Shown: positions 16,917-26,523, numbered from the stretch's first letter. The stretch: DNA of 64,000 bases from Brachybacterium ginsengisoli (GCF_002407065.1 NZ_CP023564.1:3844001-3908000); one strand, 5' to 3'. Notes: a model not told the origin generated them from the sequence alone. Numbers and translations: made by a program.

Positions 16917-18368
16917 ATGGACACGATGGTGATCGTCCATCTCGTGATCGCGGTCGTCGCGATCATCCTGCTGATCTCGTGGGCGAAGCTGAATCCGGTG
17001 ATCTCGCTGGTGATCGGCTCGCTCTACCTGGGCCTTGCCGCCGGTCTGGGGGTCACCGGCACCGTGACCGCCGTCAACCAGGGCTTCGGCGACCTCATGA
17101 TGGAGGTCGGCCTGATCATCGGCTTCGGCGTGATGATCGGGACGACCCTCTCCGTCACGGGGACGATGCAACGGGTCGTCGACGCCCTGCTCACGGTGGT
17201 GGGGCCATCGCGCTCCCCCTACGTGCTCGGCCTCGCCTCCGGCATCCTGTTCCCCTCGATCTACTTCGACGTCGCGCTCGTCATCCTCGCGCCGATCGCC
17301 GGGGCCATCGCCAAGCGCACCGGTCGCAGCGTCGCGGTGCTCGCCGGCGCCCTCGCGATCGGGCTCGAGGTCGGCCTGCTGATCGTCGTCCCCGGTGTCG
17401 CCGCCGTGGCGGTCGCCGGTCCGCTCGGGATCCCGCTGGGCACGCTGCTGCTGTGGAGCATCCCGCTGGGCATCGTCTTCATCGTCGCCAGCATCTTCCT
17501 GCACTCGCTGCTCATGCGGAGGATCTTCGATCCGGCCACGGACCTCGACCACGACTTCGACGACTCCATCTTCGGGGAGTCCCCCGCAGAGACCGTCGCC
17601 GGGGACGGCCCCGCCGCGGAACGCACGACGGAACCGCCCGCGCAGGACGGCGGGGGCTCCGGCGCAGCCGCCCCGCACGGCGGGTCCGTCGCCCTCACCC
17701 GCGACGCGGCGCCGACGGCTCATCGCTATCCGCTCGTGGTCGCGATGCTCCCGGTGATCGTCCCGGTGGTCCTGATCGTCCTGGACACCTTCACCCAGGC
17801 GCTCGGCCACACCTTCTCCGTCCTCGGCTTCCTCGGGAGCCCCGTCGTGGCGCTCCTGATCGGGCTGATCATCGGGATCATCCTCGCGGTCCCCGAGGTC
17901 ACGCGCGGAGGCATCGACGACCTCGTGTCCAAGGGCGCCTCGACCGCGGGCTCGATCCTGCTGTTCACCGGTGTGGCCGGATCCCTCGGTGCGGTGATCA
18001 CCGAAGTGGGCGTCGGAGACATGCTGGCGGGCCTCTTCCAGGCCAACGCGACGCTCCCGGTGCTGCTCGCCTGGGTGGTGGCGGCCGTCCTGCGCCTCGC
18101 GCAGGGATCCGCCTCGGTCGCCGCCATCACCGCCGCGACCCTGCTCGCGCCGATCATGGGATCGATCGACGCCACGCCGCTGCTGATCCTCCTCGCCGCC
18201 GGCAGCGGTGCGGCGCTGGGCGGCCACGTCACGGACAACACCTTCTGGATCTTCAAGCAGATGCTGGGCTTCACCACGAAGGGGACGTTCAAGATCTACA
18301 CGCTCGCGCAGTCGACTTTCGCCGTCGTGGGCCTCGCCGTCTGCCTGGTGCTCGATCTGTTCCTGTGA
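16917..18368 (+). CDS. GntP-family sugar-acid permease (second copy)
   Basis: 483 residues with about twelve membrane segments. Landmarks: GFGVMIGTTLSVTGTMQRVVDALL, the SIYFDVALVILAPIAG segment, then a long hydrophilic loop (about residues 205-265, rich in Asp, Glu, Gly, Ala) and the C-terminal GGHVTDNTFWIFKQ motif, equivalent to the HINDSGFW region of the GntP at 1577. GGAGGAA lies six to twelve bases before the ATG. A run of nine C residues at 16865-16873 sits in the leader. It should import the substrate of the SDR/TIM-barrel/LtnD/transketolase pathway. Confidence 0.85.
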   Translation: MDTMVIVHLVIAVVAIILLISWAKLNPVISLVIGSLYLGLAAGLGVTGTVTAVNQGFGDLMMEVGLIIGFGVMIGTTLSVTGTMQRVVDALLTVVGPSRSPYVLGLASGILFPSIYFDVALVILAPIAGAIAKRTGRSVAVLAGALAIGLEVGLLIVVPGVAAVAVAGPLGIPLGTLLLWSIPLGIVFIVASIFLHSLLMRRIFDPATDLDHDFDDSIFGESPAETVAGDGPAAERTTEPPAQDGGGSGAAAPHGGSVALTRDAAPTAHRYPLVVAMLPVIVPVVLIVLDTFTQALGHTFSVLGFLGSPVVALLIGLIIGIILAVPEVTRGGIDDLVSKGASTAGSILLFTGVAGSLGAVITEVGVGDMLAGLFQANATLPVLLAWVVAAVLRLAQGSASVAAITAATLLAPIMGSIDATPLLILLAAGSGAALGGHVTDNTFWIFKQMLGFTTKGTFKIYTLAQSTFAVVGLAVCLVLDLFL

Positions 18369-18433
18369 ACCACCCCCTCCCCTCCCCTGATCGAACCGCC
18401 CGTGACCTGCGGGCCCGGAAGGATCCTCCGCTC

Positions 18434-19333
18434 ATGACCTCTCCCTCCGCGGGCACCACCCGCATCACCGTCGTCGGCATCGGCGCGATCGGCCTTCCGA
18501 TGGCGCTGCGACTGCTGGAGGCGGGGTTCCCCGTCACCGGCGTCGACCCCTTCGAGGCCTCGCGCACCCGCGCGGCCGCGCGGGGGCTGCCCGCCGAGGC
18601 GACCTCCGCCTCCGCCGCGGAGGCCGACGTGGTGATCTGCATGGTCGCCACTCCGGAGCAGCTCCGCCAGGCCGCTCTCGGAGAGGACGGCCTCCTGCGC
18701 CGCATGAGATCGGGGGCGACGCTCGTGGTGATGAGCACCGTGGGCGTGACCCCTGTCCAGGAGGTCCTCGCCGCGGCCGAGGGCACCGGGGTCACCGTGC
18801 TGGACGTCCCGGTGACCGGGGGCGTCGCGGGCGCGGAGGCGGGAACCCTCACGCTCTTCGCCGCCGGGGACCCTGCCGGCCTCGAGCGCCTGGGCCCGGT
18901 GCTCGCGCCGCTCGGCACGGTCCGGCCCTGCGGCGAGGCGGTGGGGAGGGGCCAGGCGATGAAGGCGGTGAATCAGCTCCTCGCCTCGGTGCACCTGGTC
19001 GCGGCGGCGGAGGCGCTCGCCTTCGCGTCGGCCCTCGGCCTGGATCCCGAGGACGCCTTCGGGGCGGTCTCCGCCGGAGCGGGCGGCTCATGGATGCTCT
19101 CCGACCGCGGGCCCCGGATGCTCGAGGGGCTCGATGCCGAGATCACCAGCACGATCGGGATCTTCGTCAAGGATGCGGGACTGGTGTGCGACATGGCCGA
19201 GGAGCTCGGCTTCGACGCCCCGCTCGTGGCCGCCGCCCGGGATCGCTTCCTGGCGGCGTCGGCCCAGGGCCTGCTCCCCCGCGATGACTCCCAGGTGATC
19301 CGCACCTATCTGGACGCAGGCGCCACCCGCTGA
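18434..19333 (+). CDS. NAD-binding 3-hydroxyacid dehydrogenase, LtnD-like
   Basis: 299 residues. N-terminal Rossmann domain VVGIGAIGLPMALRLLEAGFPVTG, the active-site signature DVPVTGGVAGAEAGTLTL, and the catalytic Lys in MKAVNQLLASVHLVAAAEALAF are those of the 6-phosphogluconate / 3-hydroxyisobutyrate dehydrogenase group. The NQLLASVHLVAAAEA form is closest to what I remember of L-threonate dehydrogenase (LtnD). It would oxidise a C4 or related sugar acid at C2. No OtnK kinase or OtnC aldolase follows, so the standard threonate route is not complete here; the split transketolase may take the carbon onward instead. Confidence 0.8.
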   Translation: MTSPSAGTTRITVVGIGAIGLPMALRLLEAGFPVTGVDPFEASRTRAAARGLPAEATSASAAEADVVICMVATPEQLRQAALGEDGLLRRMRSGATLVVMSTVGVTPVQEVLAAAEGTGVTVLDVPVTGGVAGAEAGTLTLFAAGDPAGLERLGPVLAPLGTVRPCGEAVGRGQAMKAVNQLLASVHLVAAAEALAFASALGLDPEDAFGAVSAGAGGSWMLSDRGPRMLEGLDAEITSTIGIFVKDAGLVCDMAEELGFDAPLVAAARDRFLAASAQGLLPRDDSQVIRTYLDAGATR

Positions 19334-19363
19334 CGGGGTCCCGCCTCGAGCGCCGCCACCGCC

Positions 19364-20581
19364 TCACCGCACGGCGTCGGCAGTCTCCTGCTCCCGGAAC
19401 AGGCTCGCGAAGAAGACCGTGACCAGCACCGCGAGCGCGGCGGGGATCAGCCAGATGGTGAGCCAGCGGTGGGTGCCGTCGGCCGCCAGGAAGGCGTCGA
19501 CGATGGGGCCGGAGATCAGCGAGCCGATCAGCAGGCCCACGCCGTAGGTGGCCAGCGAGATGAGGCCCTGCGCGGCCGAGCGCACCTTCTTCGGGGCGAA
19601 GCGGTCGGTGTAGATCTGCCCGGCCACGAAGAAGAAGTCGTAGCAGACGCCGTGCAGCAGCAGGCCCAGGATCACCAGCCAGATCATCGAGCCGGCGTCG
19701 CCGAAGGCGAACAGCGCGTAGCGGGCGGCCCAGGCCAGCATGCCGATCAGCAGGGTGCGCTTGATGCCGAGCTTCTTCAGCATGAGCGGCATGATCAGCA
19801 GGAACAGCACCTCGGAGACCTGGCCGAGGGACTGCACCGCTGCCGCGCCCGGCACCCCGATCTCGTTGAGGTAGAGGTTGGTGAAGTTGTAGTAGAACGC
19901 CAGCGGGATGCAGATGAGGATCGAGGCGACGAAGAAGACCAGGTAGGAGCGGGTCTTCAGGAGGGCGAGGGCGTCCAGGCCCAGGATGTCGCGCACGGTG
20001 GCGGGGCCGTCGGACGTCTCCGGCGGGGTGTGCGGGAGGGTGAACGCGTAGACGCCCAGCAGGGCGGAGCCGATCGCGGCCATCACGAAGGTGTTCGAGA
20101 GCGCGTCGCCGCTCTCCCAGCCGAGCCAGCCGATGAGCAGACCGGCGATGATCCAGCCGATCGTGCCGAACACGCGCACGCCCGGGAACTGCTTCTCCGG
20201 GCTCTCCATCCGTCGGAAGGAGATCGAGTTGGCGAGCGCGAGCGTGGGCATGAAGGAGACCATCGCCAGCAGCGCGAACACGAAGAAGGCGCCGAAGTCC
20301 TCCTGGCGACCCGCGAGGAACAGCATCACGGCGCTGAACAGGTGGAGCACGCCGAGGATGCGCTGGGCGGCGAAGAAGCGATCCGCGATCAGCCCCACGA
20401 TGAAGGGGGCGAGGATCGCGCCGAGGGACTGGGTGAGGAAGGCGAGGGAGATCTGGCTGCCGCTGGCCTGGAGGTCGTTCGCGAGATAGGTGCCCAGCGT
20501 GACGAACCACGCGCCCCACACGAAGAACTCCAGGAACATCATCGTCGAGAGGCGGAATCGGGTGAGGGCATCGAGTCTCAT
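19364..20581 (-). CDS. MFS transporter, nucleoside:proton symporter type
   Basis: 405 residues, twelve predicted membrane segments. The opening LSTMMFLEFFVWGAWFVTLGTYL and the RFFAAQRILGVLHLFSA, FPGVRVFGTIGWI segments are typical of the nucleoside/H+ symporter (NupG/XapB-like) branch. These import nucleosides or sugars. It is convergent with the LtnD-like gene (30 bases apart) and stands alone. The start at 20581 follows a weak ribosome site; a second Met at residue 14-15 is an alternative. It could serve uptake of the neighbouring pathway's sugar or be unrelated. Confidence 0.78.
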   Translation of the reverse strand: MRLDALTRFRLSTMMFLEFFVWGAWFVTLGTYLANDLQASGSQISLAFLTQSLGAILAPFIVGLIADRFFAAQRILGVLHLFSAVMLFLAGRQEDFGAFFVFALLAMVSFMPTLALANSISFRRMESPEKQFPGVRVFGTIGWIIAGLLIGWLGWESGDALSNTFVMAAIGSALLGVYAFTLPHTPPETSDGPATVRDILGLDALALLKTRSYLVFFVASILICIPLAFYYNFTNLYLNEIGVPGAAAVQSLGQVSEVLFLLIMPLMLKKLGIKRTLLIGMLAWAARYALFAFGDAGSMIWLVILGLLLHGVCYDFFFVAGQIYTDRFAPKKVRSAAQGLISLATYGVGLLIGSLISGPIVDAFLAADGTHRWLTIWLIPAALAVLVTVFFASLFREQETADAVR

Positions 20582-20670
20582 GGCTCGGTAACCTAATGCG
20601 CCCGGCGCGCGCACGGGAGGGATCTGTCGAACCCGGCGCCCGAGGCGCGCTGGACGAACCCCCGAGAACC

Positions 20671-22014
20671 TCAGACCCGTGCGGCCGCGGCGAGGTCCGC
20701 GGCGAGCCGTTCGAGCTCCGCGCCCTCCAGGTCGTGCACGGTGAGGCGCAGGTGGTTGGACGGTTCGGCGCCCGGCGCGAGGCGGAACTCGTCCCCGGTG
20801 CGCACCCGCCAGCCGCGGCGGGCGAGCTCGGCGGTGACCTCCTGCGCCGGCCGGGGCAGCGGCACCCACAGGCTCATCCCGTCACCGGCGGTCAGGGGCA
20901 GGCCCTGGGCGGTGAGCAGCCGCGCGGCCTCGGCGTTGCGCTCGGCGTACCGACTGCCCGCCTGGTCGATGAGCTCCCGGGCCGACTGCTCCCGCAGCAC
21001 GCCGTGGGCGAGGCGCTGCAGCAGATGGCTCACCCAGGTGGTGCCGGAGCTGAGGCGCAGCGCGAGCCGGTCGGCCGTGGTCGGATCGGTCGCGGTGACG
21101 GCGAGGCACAGGTCGGGGCCGAGGAACTTCGAGACCGAGCGCACCAGCGCCCAGCGCCGATGCTCCGGGCCCACGACGGAGCGGAACGGGGAGCGGGAGA
21201 GGAAGGAGTAGTAGTCGTCCTCGATGACCAGCACGTACGGGTGCTCGGCGAGGACGTCGCGCAGCTCGGCGGCGCGCTCGGCGCTCAGGGACGCGCCGGT
21301 GGGGTTCTGGGCGCGCGGGGTGATCACCACGGCGCGGGCGCCCTCCTCGAGCGCGGCGCGCAGCCCGTCGGCCGTCATGCCCTCGGAATCCACCGGCACG
21401 GGCAGCGCCCGGTAGCCGCCGTGGCGGACGGTCTGGATGCTGGCCAGGAAGCACGGGTCCTCGAGCGCCACGGCGTCGCCGCGCACGAGGGCCTGGGCGA
21501 GCAGGCGCTCGATCGCGTCGACCGCACCGCTGGTGAGGGTGAGGCGCACGTCCTGCCCGGTGGGGACGTCCGGTGCGGTCCAGTCCCGGACCCACAGCTC
21601 GAAGTCGGGATCGATGACCGGCTCGCCATAGAGCACCGGGCGGCCGACGGCGGCGGCGAGCGCGGGCGCGAGGTCGGGGATGAGGGCGGGGTCCGGGTTG
21701 CCGGAGCCGAGGTCTCGCAGCGCGCCCTGCTCCGGATGGGCGGGAGCCTCGGCGAAGCCCTCCTGGGGAAGGGCGGCGCGGGAGGCGACGCGGGTGCCGG
21801 CGCGGCCCTGGGCGATCACCACACCGGAGCGGGCGAGGGCGCGGTAGGCGGCCACGGCGGTGTTCCGGTGCACGCCGAGCTGGGCGGCGAGGGCGCGCAC
21901 CGGCGGCAGCGGGTCGCCCGGGGCGAGGGCGCCGCGGTCCACGAGGGTGCGCACGCTCTCGGCGATCTCCGCCGCGGTGCCGCCGCTGATCGCCTGTTCG
22001 TCGCCGGGTTCCAC
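20671..22014 (-). CDS. pdxR: MocR-type regulator PdxR of vitamin B6 synthesis
   Basis: 447 residues from GTG 22014. An N-terminal GntR-type wHTH (about 10-80: ALAPGDPLPPVRALAAQLGVHRNTAVAAYRALA) is fused to a fold-type-I aminotransferase domain with NPTG in AQNPTGASLS, and the PLP-binding Lys in SVSKFLGPDL. PdxR senses PLP and activates pdxST, which lie divergently upstream, so the name is well supported by context. The start is uncertain: TACACT seven bases before GTG would suit a leaderless mRNA, while an in-frame GTG at 22068 would lie inside the operator region. Confidence 0.9.
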   Translation of the reverse strand: MEPGDEQAISGGTAAEIAESVRTLVDRGALAPGDPLPPVRALAAQLGVHRNTAVAAYRALARSGVVIAQGRAGTRVASRAALPQEGFAEAPAHPEQGALRDLGSGNPDPALIPDLAPALAAAVGRPVLYGEPVIDPDFELWVRDWTAPDVPTGQDVRLTLTSGAVDAIERLLAQALVRGDAVALEDPCFLASIQTVRHGGYRALPVPVDSEGMTADGLRAALEEGARAVVITPRAQNPTGASLSAERAAELRDVLAEHPYVLVIEDDYYSFLSRSPFRSVVGPEHRRWALVRSVSKFLGPDLCLAVTATDPTTADRLALRLSSGTTWVSHLLQRLAHGVLREQSARELIDQAGSRYAERNAEAARLLTAQGLPLTAGDGMSLWVPLPRPAQEVTAELARRGWRVRTGDEFRLAPGAEPSNHLRLTVHDLEGAELERLAADLAAAARV

Positions 22015-22062
22015 GGAGTCGAGTGTAGGCGGCGCCCACCTGTCGACCCTCCCGAGACTGTT

Positions 22063-22091
22063 TGGCACATGCCATGCTATTTTCTGGCACA
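22063..22091. promoter_or_regulatory. Candidate PdxR operator between pdxR and pdxS
   Basis: TGGCACATGCCA (22063-22074) is a perfect palindrome of TGGCA arms. A second TGGCACA starts at 22085, 22 bases downstream, i.e. two helical turns. Repeated half sites in the pdxR/pdxS gap are the usual MocR binding layout. Confidence 0.5.
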
Positions 22092-22166
22092 GATCATAGT
22101 GGTGCAGGGAGGGTCACGGCGTCCGATGCCGTCGGCCCGCGCCGCGCGAGAGACGGGACAGGACCC

Positions 22167-23078
22167 ATGAACGCGACCCCCACCAGCACGAACGCCCCCA
22201 CGACCGGCACCGGCACCGTGAAGCGCGGCCTCGCCGAGATGCTCAGGGGCGGCGTCATCATGGACGTGGTCACCGCCGAGCAGGCGAAGATCGCCGAGGA
22301 CGCCGGCGCCGTCGCCGTCATGGCGCTCGAGCGCGTCCCCGCGGACATCCGCGCCCAGGGCGGGGTGTCCCGCATGAGCGACCCGGACATGATCGACGGC
22401 ATCATCAGCAGCGTCTCGATCCCGGTCATGGCCAAGGCCCGCATCGGCCACTTCGTCGAGGCGCAGGTGCTCCAGGAGCTCGGCGTGGACTACATCGACG
22501 AGTCCGAGGTGCTCTCCCCCGCGGACTACGTCCACCACATCGACAAGCACCGCTTCACCGTCCCCTTCGTGTGCGGGGCGACGAACCTCGGCGAGGCGCT
22601 GCGCCGCATCACCGAGGGCGCCGCGATGATCCGCTCCAAGGGCGAGGCCGGCACCGGCGACGTCTCCGAGGCGACCAGGCACATCCGCACCATCACCGCC
22701 GAGATCCGTGCGCTCGCGGCCAAGGGCGAGGACGAGCTCTACCTCGCTGCGAAGGAGCTCCAGGCCCCGTACGCGCTGGTCAAGGAGATCGCCGAGACCG
22801 GTGAGCTGCCGGTGGTGCTGTTCACCGCGGGCGGCGTGGCCACCCCGGCGGATGCCGCGATGATGATGCAGCTCGGGGCCGACGGGGTGTTCGTCGGCTC
22901 CGGGATCTTCAAGTCCGGCGACCCCGCGAAGCGCGCCGCGGCGATCGTGCGCGCGACCGCCTTCCACGACGATCCCGCCGTGATCGCGGAGGCCTCCCGC
23001 GGCCTCGGCGAGGCGATGGTGGGCATCAACGTGGCGGACCTCCCGGCCCCGCACCGCCTGGCCGAGCGCGGCTGGTGA
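22167..23078 (+). CDS. pdxS: Pyridoxal 5'-phosphate synthase lyase subunit
   Basis: 303 residues. PdxS is strongly conserved and easily recognised: [79 protein letters not shown] and [13 protein letters not shown]. Lys residues in the first, third and last of these areas form imines with ribose 5-phosphate and glyceraldehyde 3-phosphate. With PdxT it makes PLP directly. The start at 22167 (MNATPTS) adds a short variable leader before the conserved region; GGGACAGGA lies upstream. It overlaps pdxT by four bases. Confidence 0.97.
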   Translation: MNATPTSTNAPTTGTGTVKRGLAEMLRGGVIMDVVTAEQAKIAEDAGAVAVMALERVPADIRAQGGVSRMSDPDMIDGIISSVSIPVMAKARIGHFVEAQVLQELGVDYIDESEVLSPADYVHHIDKHRFTVPFVCGATNLGEALRRITEGAAMIRSKGEAGTGDVSEATRHIRTITAEIRALAAKGEDELYLAAKELQAPYALVKEIAETGELPVVLFTAGGVATPADAAMMMQLGADGVFVGSGIFKSGDPAKRAAAIVRATAFHDDPAVIAEASRGLGEAMVGINVADLPAPHRLAERGW

Positions 23079-23683
23079 ACGGCGCGCCCCGCGTCGGGGT
23101 CCTCGCCCTGCAGGGCGATGTGCGCGAGCACGCGCGGATGCTGGAGGGCCTCGGCGCGCAGGTCACGACGGTGCGCCGGCCCGCGGAGCTCGCCGGGGTC
23201 GACGCCCTGGTGATCCCCGGCGGCGAGTCGACGGTCATCGATCGCCTCGCCCGGATCGGGGGTCTGCGCGAGCCGCTGCGGGAGGTGATCGCGGGCGGGC
23301 TGCCGGTGCTGGGCACCTGCGCCGGGCTGATCCTGCTCGCGCAGCGCCTGGTGGACGGCGTTCCCGGCCAGGGGACCTTCGGCGGGCTCGACGTGACCGT
23401 GCGGCGCAACGCCTTCGGCGCTCAGGTGGAGTCCTTCGAGACCGGGATCGCGGTGCCGGATCTCGGCACGGCACCGGTGCGCGCCGTGTTCATCCGTGCC
23501 CCGCTCGTCGAGCAGCTCGGCTCGGGGGCGAGGGCCCTGGTCACACTTCCGGACGGGCGGATCGTCGGCGCGGAGCAGGCGGCGGTGACGGGCCTCGCCT
23601 TCCACCCCGAGTCCACCGGGGAGCGGCGCTTCCACGAACGGCTGCTCGCACAGGTCGCCCGTCGGCAGGACGCCGCGGCCTGA
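23075..23683 (+). CDS. pdxT: Pyridoxal 5'-phosphate synthase glutaminase subunit
   Basis: 202 residues, class-I-like glutaminase. Visible: [11 protein letters not shown], the GGEST loop, the nucleophile in [11 protein letters not shown], and the His-Glu pair in AFHPE. PdxT releases ammonia from glutamine for PdxS in the dodecameric PLP synthase. The GTG start overlaps the pdxS stop (GTGA), so the two are co-translated. A palindromic hairpin follows at 23692. Confidence 0.96.
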   Translation: MNGAPRVGVLALQGDVREHARMLEGLGAQVTTVRRPAELAGVDALVIPGGESTVIDRLARIGGLREPLREVIAGGLPVLGTCAGLILLAQRLVDGVPGQGTFGGLDVTVRRNAFGAQVESFETGIAVPDLGTAPVRAVFIRAPLVEQLGSGARALVTLPDGRIVGAEQAAVTGLAFHPESTGERRFHERLLAQVARRQDAAA

Positions 23684-23691
23684 CCCGCAGG

Positions 23692-23715
23692 GCGGCCGAC
23701 GGGCCCGTCGGCCGC
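23692..23715. terminator. Palindromic terminator between pdxT and flavodoxin gene
   Basis: A perfect 24-base palindrome (GCGGCCGACGGG joined to its complement) lies between convergent genes; it would form a long stem and can serve both strands. Confidence 0.65.
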
Positions 23716-23720
23716 TCGCC

Positions 23721-24215
23721 TCAGCCGCGCAGAAGCGGCGCGATCTCGTGCCCCCAGGCCTCCACGGCGGCCAGGTCGCGGAAGTCGCCGGTGGGGGTGC
23801 GCATCGAGGTCAGCAGCACACGTTCGTGCAGCGGGATCCGGTCCATGAGCACCCAGCCGGGGAAGTTCCGCACCGCGACCGGGGTGAAGGCGGCGCCGGC
23901 GAGGAAGGTGTCGGTGGCCTTCTGCCGGCCGGCCTTGGCCGGATCGGCGGCGGAGCCCGAGCAGGAGAAGAAGGCGACCGGCATCTCGGAGAGCACCGCA
24001 GAGTGGGTCTTCGCCCAGGTCGCCGCGGACTTCTCGACGGATTCGACCCGGACTCCCGAGCCGAGCACCACCGCGTCGTGGCCGGAAGGGTCCGGGCCCT
24101 CCTCCACATCGACGAGCTCCACCGTGAGCCCCTCGGCGCGCAGGGCACCGGCGAGGGTCTCTGCGATGGTGCGGGTGGCTCCGGAGTGGGTCGCATAGGC
24201 GAGGAGGACGCTCAT
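23721..24215 (-). CDS. Flavodoxin-domain protein
   Basis: 164 residues. LLAYATHSGATRTIAETLAGAL is the FMN phosphate-binding loop of flavodoxin-like proteins, and the remaining sequence (VVLGSGVRVESVEKSAATW, FFSCSGS, LMDRIPLHERVLL) matches the flavodoxin_5 / menaquinone-dependent protoporphyrinogen oxidase HemG-like group. It may act in heme or redox metabolism; the exact role is unclear. ATG 24215 was chosen because the family begins directly with the beta strand SVLLAYA. Confidence 0.75.
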   Translation of the reverse strand: MSVLLAYATHSGATRTIAETLAGALRAEGLTVELVDVEEGPDPSGHDAVVLGSGVRVESVEKSAATWAKTHSAVLSEMPVAFFSCSGSAADPAKAGRQKATDTFLAGAAFTPVAVRNFPGWVLMDRIPLHERVLLTSMRTPTGDFRDLAAVEAWGHEIAPLLRG

Positions 24216-24427
24216 GGACACATCGTGCCAGGGCATTCGCGCGGCCACCCGGGACCGAGGTCTCAGCAGGTCCCTGCTGCCGCGTACCGGACGGCGGAGC
24301 ACCAGGTCAGCGACAGATCACGATTCATAGGTCATGACCGGCCGGTCACTGGATATGCCCGATCCGCAAGCGGACAATTCGGGTATCCGGGGCTGCAACG
24401 GCCCCGCCGGTGCCCTAGGAGGCAGCC

Positions 24428-24976
24428 ATGAAGAAACGCATCCTCTCCGCCCTCGCCAGCGGTGCCCTGCTCCTGGGTCTGGGCCTGGTCGCCCCGGCCT
24501 CGGCCGGCGCCGCTCCGTACTGCGGGATCCGCTGGGGCTCCCTGCCGGAGTCCTCCTCGGGGATGTCCTCGGCCCAGGTCGAGGATCTCCGCCCCGGTCG
24601 CCACGACTGCTTCGACCGGCTCGTGGTCGATCTCGAGGGCGACGTCAACGGATACTCCGTGGCCTACGTGAGCCGGGTCAGCCAACTCGGCTCCGGGACC
24701 ACCGTGCCGCTCAGCGGTGACGCCGACCTGCAGATCCTCGTCAACGCGCCTGCTTACGACAGCCGGGGCGACGCCACCTACTCCCCGCGCACGCCCTCGC
24801 GCGCTGTGGACGTCAGCGGCTACCGCACCTTCCGCCAGGTCGCCTTCACCGGATCCTTCGAGGGGCAGACGCTCATCGGACTCGGCGTGCGCGCCCGGCT
24901 CCCGATGCGGGCGTTCGTGCTCGACGGCCCCGGGACCGGCTCCCGTCTGGTCGTCGACGTCGCGCACAGCTGGTGA
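24428..24976 (+). CDS. Secreted AMIN-like domain protein
   Basis: 182 residues. Residues 1-28 (MKKRILSALASGALLLGLGL, then APASAGA) form a Sec signal peptide with AxA cleavage. The mature part has two Cys residues early on (YCGIRWGS and HDCFDRLVVDL) and a beta-rich region with ILVNAPAY and VDVAHSW, typical of actinobacterial AMIN-like proteins that are exported and may touch the cell envelope. AGGAGG lies upstream of the ATG. Just before, ACAATTCGGGTATCC may hold a promoter -10 element. Function otherwise unknown. Confidence 0.75.
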   Translation: MKKRILSALASGALLLGLGLVAPASAGAAPYCGIRWGSLPESSSGMSSAQVEDLRPGRHDCFDRLVVDLEGDVNGYSVAYVSRVSQLGSGTTVPLSGDADLQILVNAPAYDSRGDATYSPRTPSRAVDVSGYRTFRQVAFTGSFEGQTLIGLGVRARLPMRAFVLDGPGTGSRLVVDVAHSW

Positions 24977-25004
24977 GGCGCTCCCGACCCGAACGGCCGA
25001 CCCC

Positions 25005-26441
25005 TCACGCCGCCCCACCCCAGGCTGCGTCCGCACCGGCGTCCCCGATCCCGGGGGCGCCGGTGCTCCGTGTGCGGGCGGCGACGAGCACGAGCAGCAC
25101 CGCCACGACGGTGAGCACGAGGTACACCAGCACATAGGCGCCCTCCGCGCTGCGCCCGAGGGTCAGCAGCGCCGCCATCACCGCCATGGTGCCCGCGATC
25201 GCCATCGACTCCCCCGACTGGAGGGCGGAGCTGTACGCCCCCTGCAGCGCGGGCGGGGCGAGGTCCAGGGTCGCGGTCGAGGTGCGGGAGGAGGCGACCC
25301 CCATCCCCGCTCCGAGCAGGATGTACGCCGGCACGATCCCTGCGATCGGGACCAGGTGCGCGGCGACCAGCAGAGCGGCGAGCGGCCCGAGGGCCACGAG
25401 CGGGGCGGCGAGCAGGATCAGCCGACGATGCTCGGCCAGCCCCCCGGGGCGGCGGGCCTGGAACCACGCCCCGGCGGCCCAGCCCAGGGCACCCACGGCG
25501 ATGATCAGCCCGGCGGTGGTGGGGCTCAGCCCGCGCTGGGACTGCAGGTAGAGGGTGAGGTAGGCGCCGGTGACCCCGGAGAGCAGGCCGAACCCCGCGC
25601 GCAGCGCCACCAGCTGCTGGGCGGCCCCGCGCAGGCGCAGGGTCCCCGGGGGCAGCAGGCGGCGTGCCACGGGCAGCAGCGCACCCAGCACGATCACCAC
25701 CGCCACGGGGCCGAGGAGCCCCGGCAGCTGGGCGGAGAGATGCAGGAGCAGCAGCAGGCTCGAGGCGGCGAGGGCGAGCACGCCCTTCGCGCCGAGGATC
25801 CGTTTTGGAGCGCGGTCCATACGGTCGACGGCTCCCGCCGAGGCGGTGCGCAGCAGTCCCAGCAGCGCCAGGCCCGAGCCCACCAGGAGCGCCGCGAACA
25901 CGGTCCTCCAGGAGGTGAGCTGGGCGAGCAGTCCCGCTCCCACCGGTCCCACCAGGGAGGGCAGCAGCCAGGCAGTGGTGAGCAGGCCGAACATCGCCGG
26001 CCGCACCGCCGCGGGAAGGGTGCGCGCGATCATCACGTACAGCACCACCGAGTCGATGCCGCCGCCCACGCCCTGCAGCGCCCGCCCAGCGATGAGCACG
26101 ACGGGCCCGGGCGCGGCCGCGCACAGCGCGAGCCCCAGCAGGAACAGCGCGCCGCCGACGACGAGCGGCGGACGCGGTCCGCTGCGATCGGACCAGGTGC
26201 CCCCCACCACCATGCCCGCGAGGGAGGTCGCGATCGCCGCCGCGAACGCGAAGGAGTACCAGGCCGTCGCGTCCAGCTCCGCCATCGCGACCGGCAGCAC
26301 CGTGGTCACCGCGAAGCTCTCGGTCGCGATGAAGGTCATCAGCCCCAGCGCGCTGAGGATGAACGGGGCCGACGCCCTCGTCCACAGACGGGGAGCCTGC
26401 ATCGGTGCAGGGAGACGGGTCGATCGCGGGCTGGAGTCCAT
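25005..26441 (-). CDS. MFS drug-type exporter under a SoxR box
   Basis: 478 residues with about fourteen hydrophobic segments, DHA2-like. It has the MFS motif A region (GTWSDRSGPRPPLVVGG) and motif C-like stretch LLPSLVGPVGAGLL. The start at 26441 was chosen for GGAAGG upstream; an open frame continues further but would cross the SoxR box. The box (26483-26500) is 42 bases before the start codon, the normal place for a MerR-type activator site. Redox-cycling drugs such as phenazines or quinones are therefore likely inducers and perhaps substrates, as for SoxR targets in Streptomyces. Confidence 0.85.
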   Translation of the reverse strand: MDSSPRSTRLPAPMQAPRLWTRASAPFILSALGLMTFIATESFAVTTVLPVAMAELDATAWYSFAFAAAIATSLAGMVVGGTWSDRSGPRPPLVVGGALFLLGLALCAAAPGPVVLIAGRALQGVGGGIDSVVLYVMIARTLPAAVRPAMFGLLTTAWLLPSLVGPVGAGLLAQLTSWRTVFAALLVGSGLALLGLLRTASAGAVDRMDRAPKRILGAKGVLALAASSLLLLLHLSAQLPGLLGPVAVVIVLGALLPVARRLLPPGTLRLRGAAQQLVALRAGFGLLSGVTGAYLTLYLQSQRGLSPTTAGLIIAVGALGWAAGAWFQARRPGGLAEHRRLILLAAPLVALGPLAALLVAAHLVPIAGIVPAYILLGAGMGVASSRTSTATLDLAPPALQGAYSSALQSGESMAIAGTMAVMAALLTLGRSAEGAYVLVYLVLTVVAVLLVLVAARTRSTGAPGIGDAGADAAWGGAA

Positions 26442-26482
26442 GGGCGGGCCTTCCGGGGAGAGGTGTCGGAGGCAGTCAACGA

Positions 26483-26500
26483 CCTCAAGCTCCCTTGAGG
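26483..26500. promoter_or_regulatory. SoxR box upstream of the MFS exporter
   Basis: CCTCAAG-CTCC-CTTGAGG is a perfect 7-4-7 dyad identical in its arms to the SoxR box of the Escherichia coli soxS promoter. The gene for SoxR itself is at 33883-34359. Confidence 0.9.
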
Positions 26501-26523
26501 TCAAGCCCCGCCCGCATCCCCGG

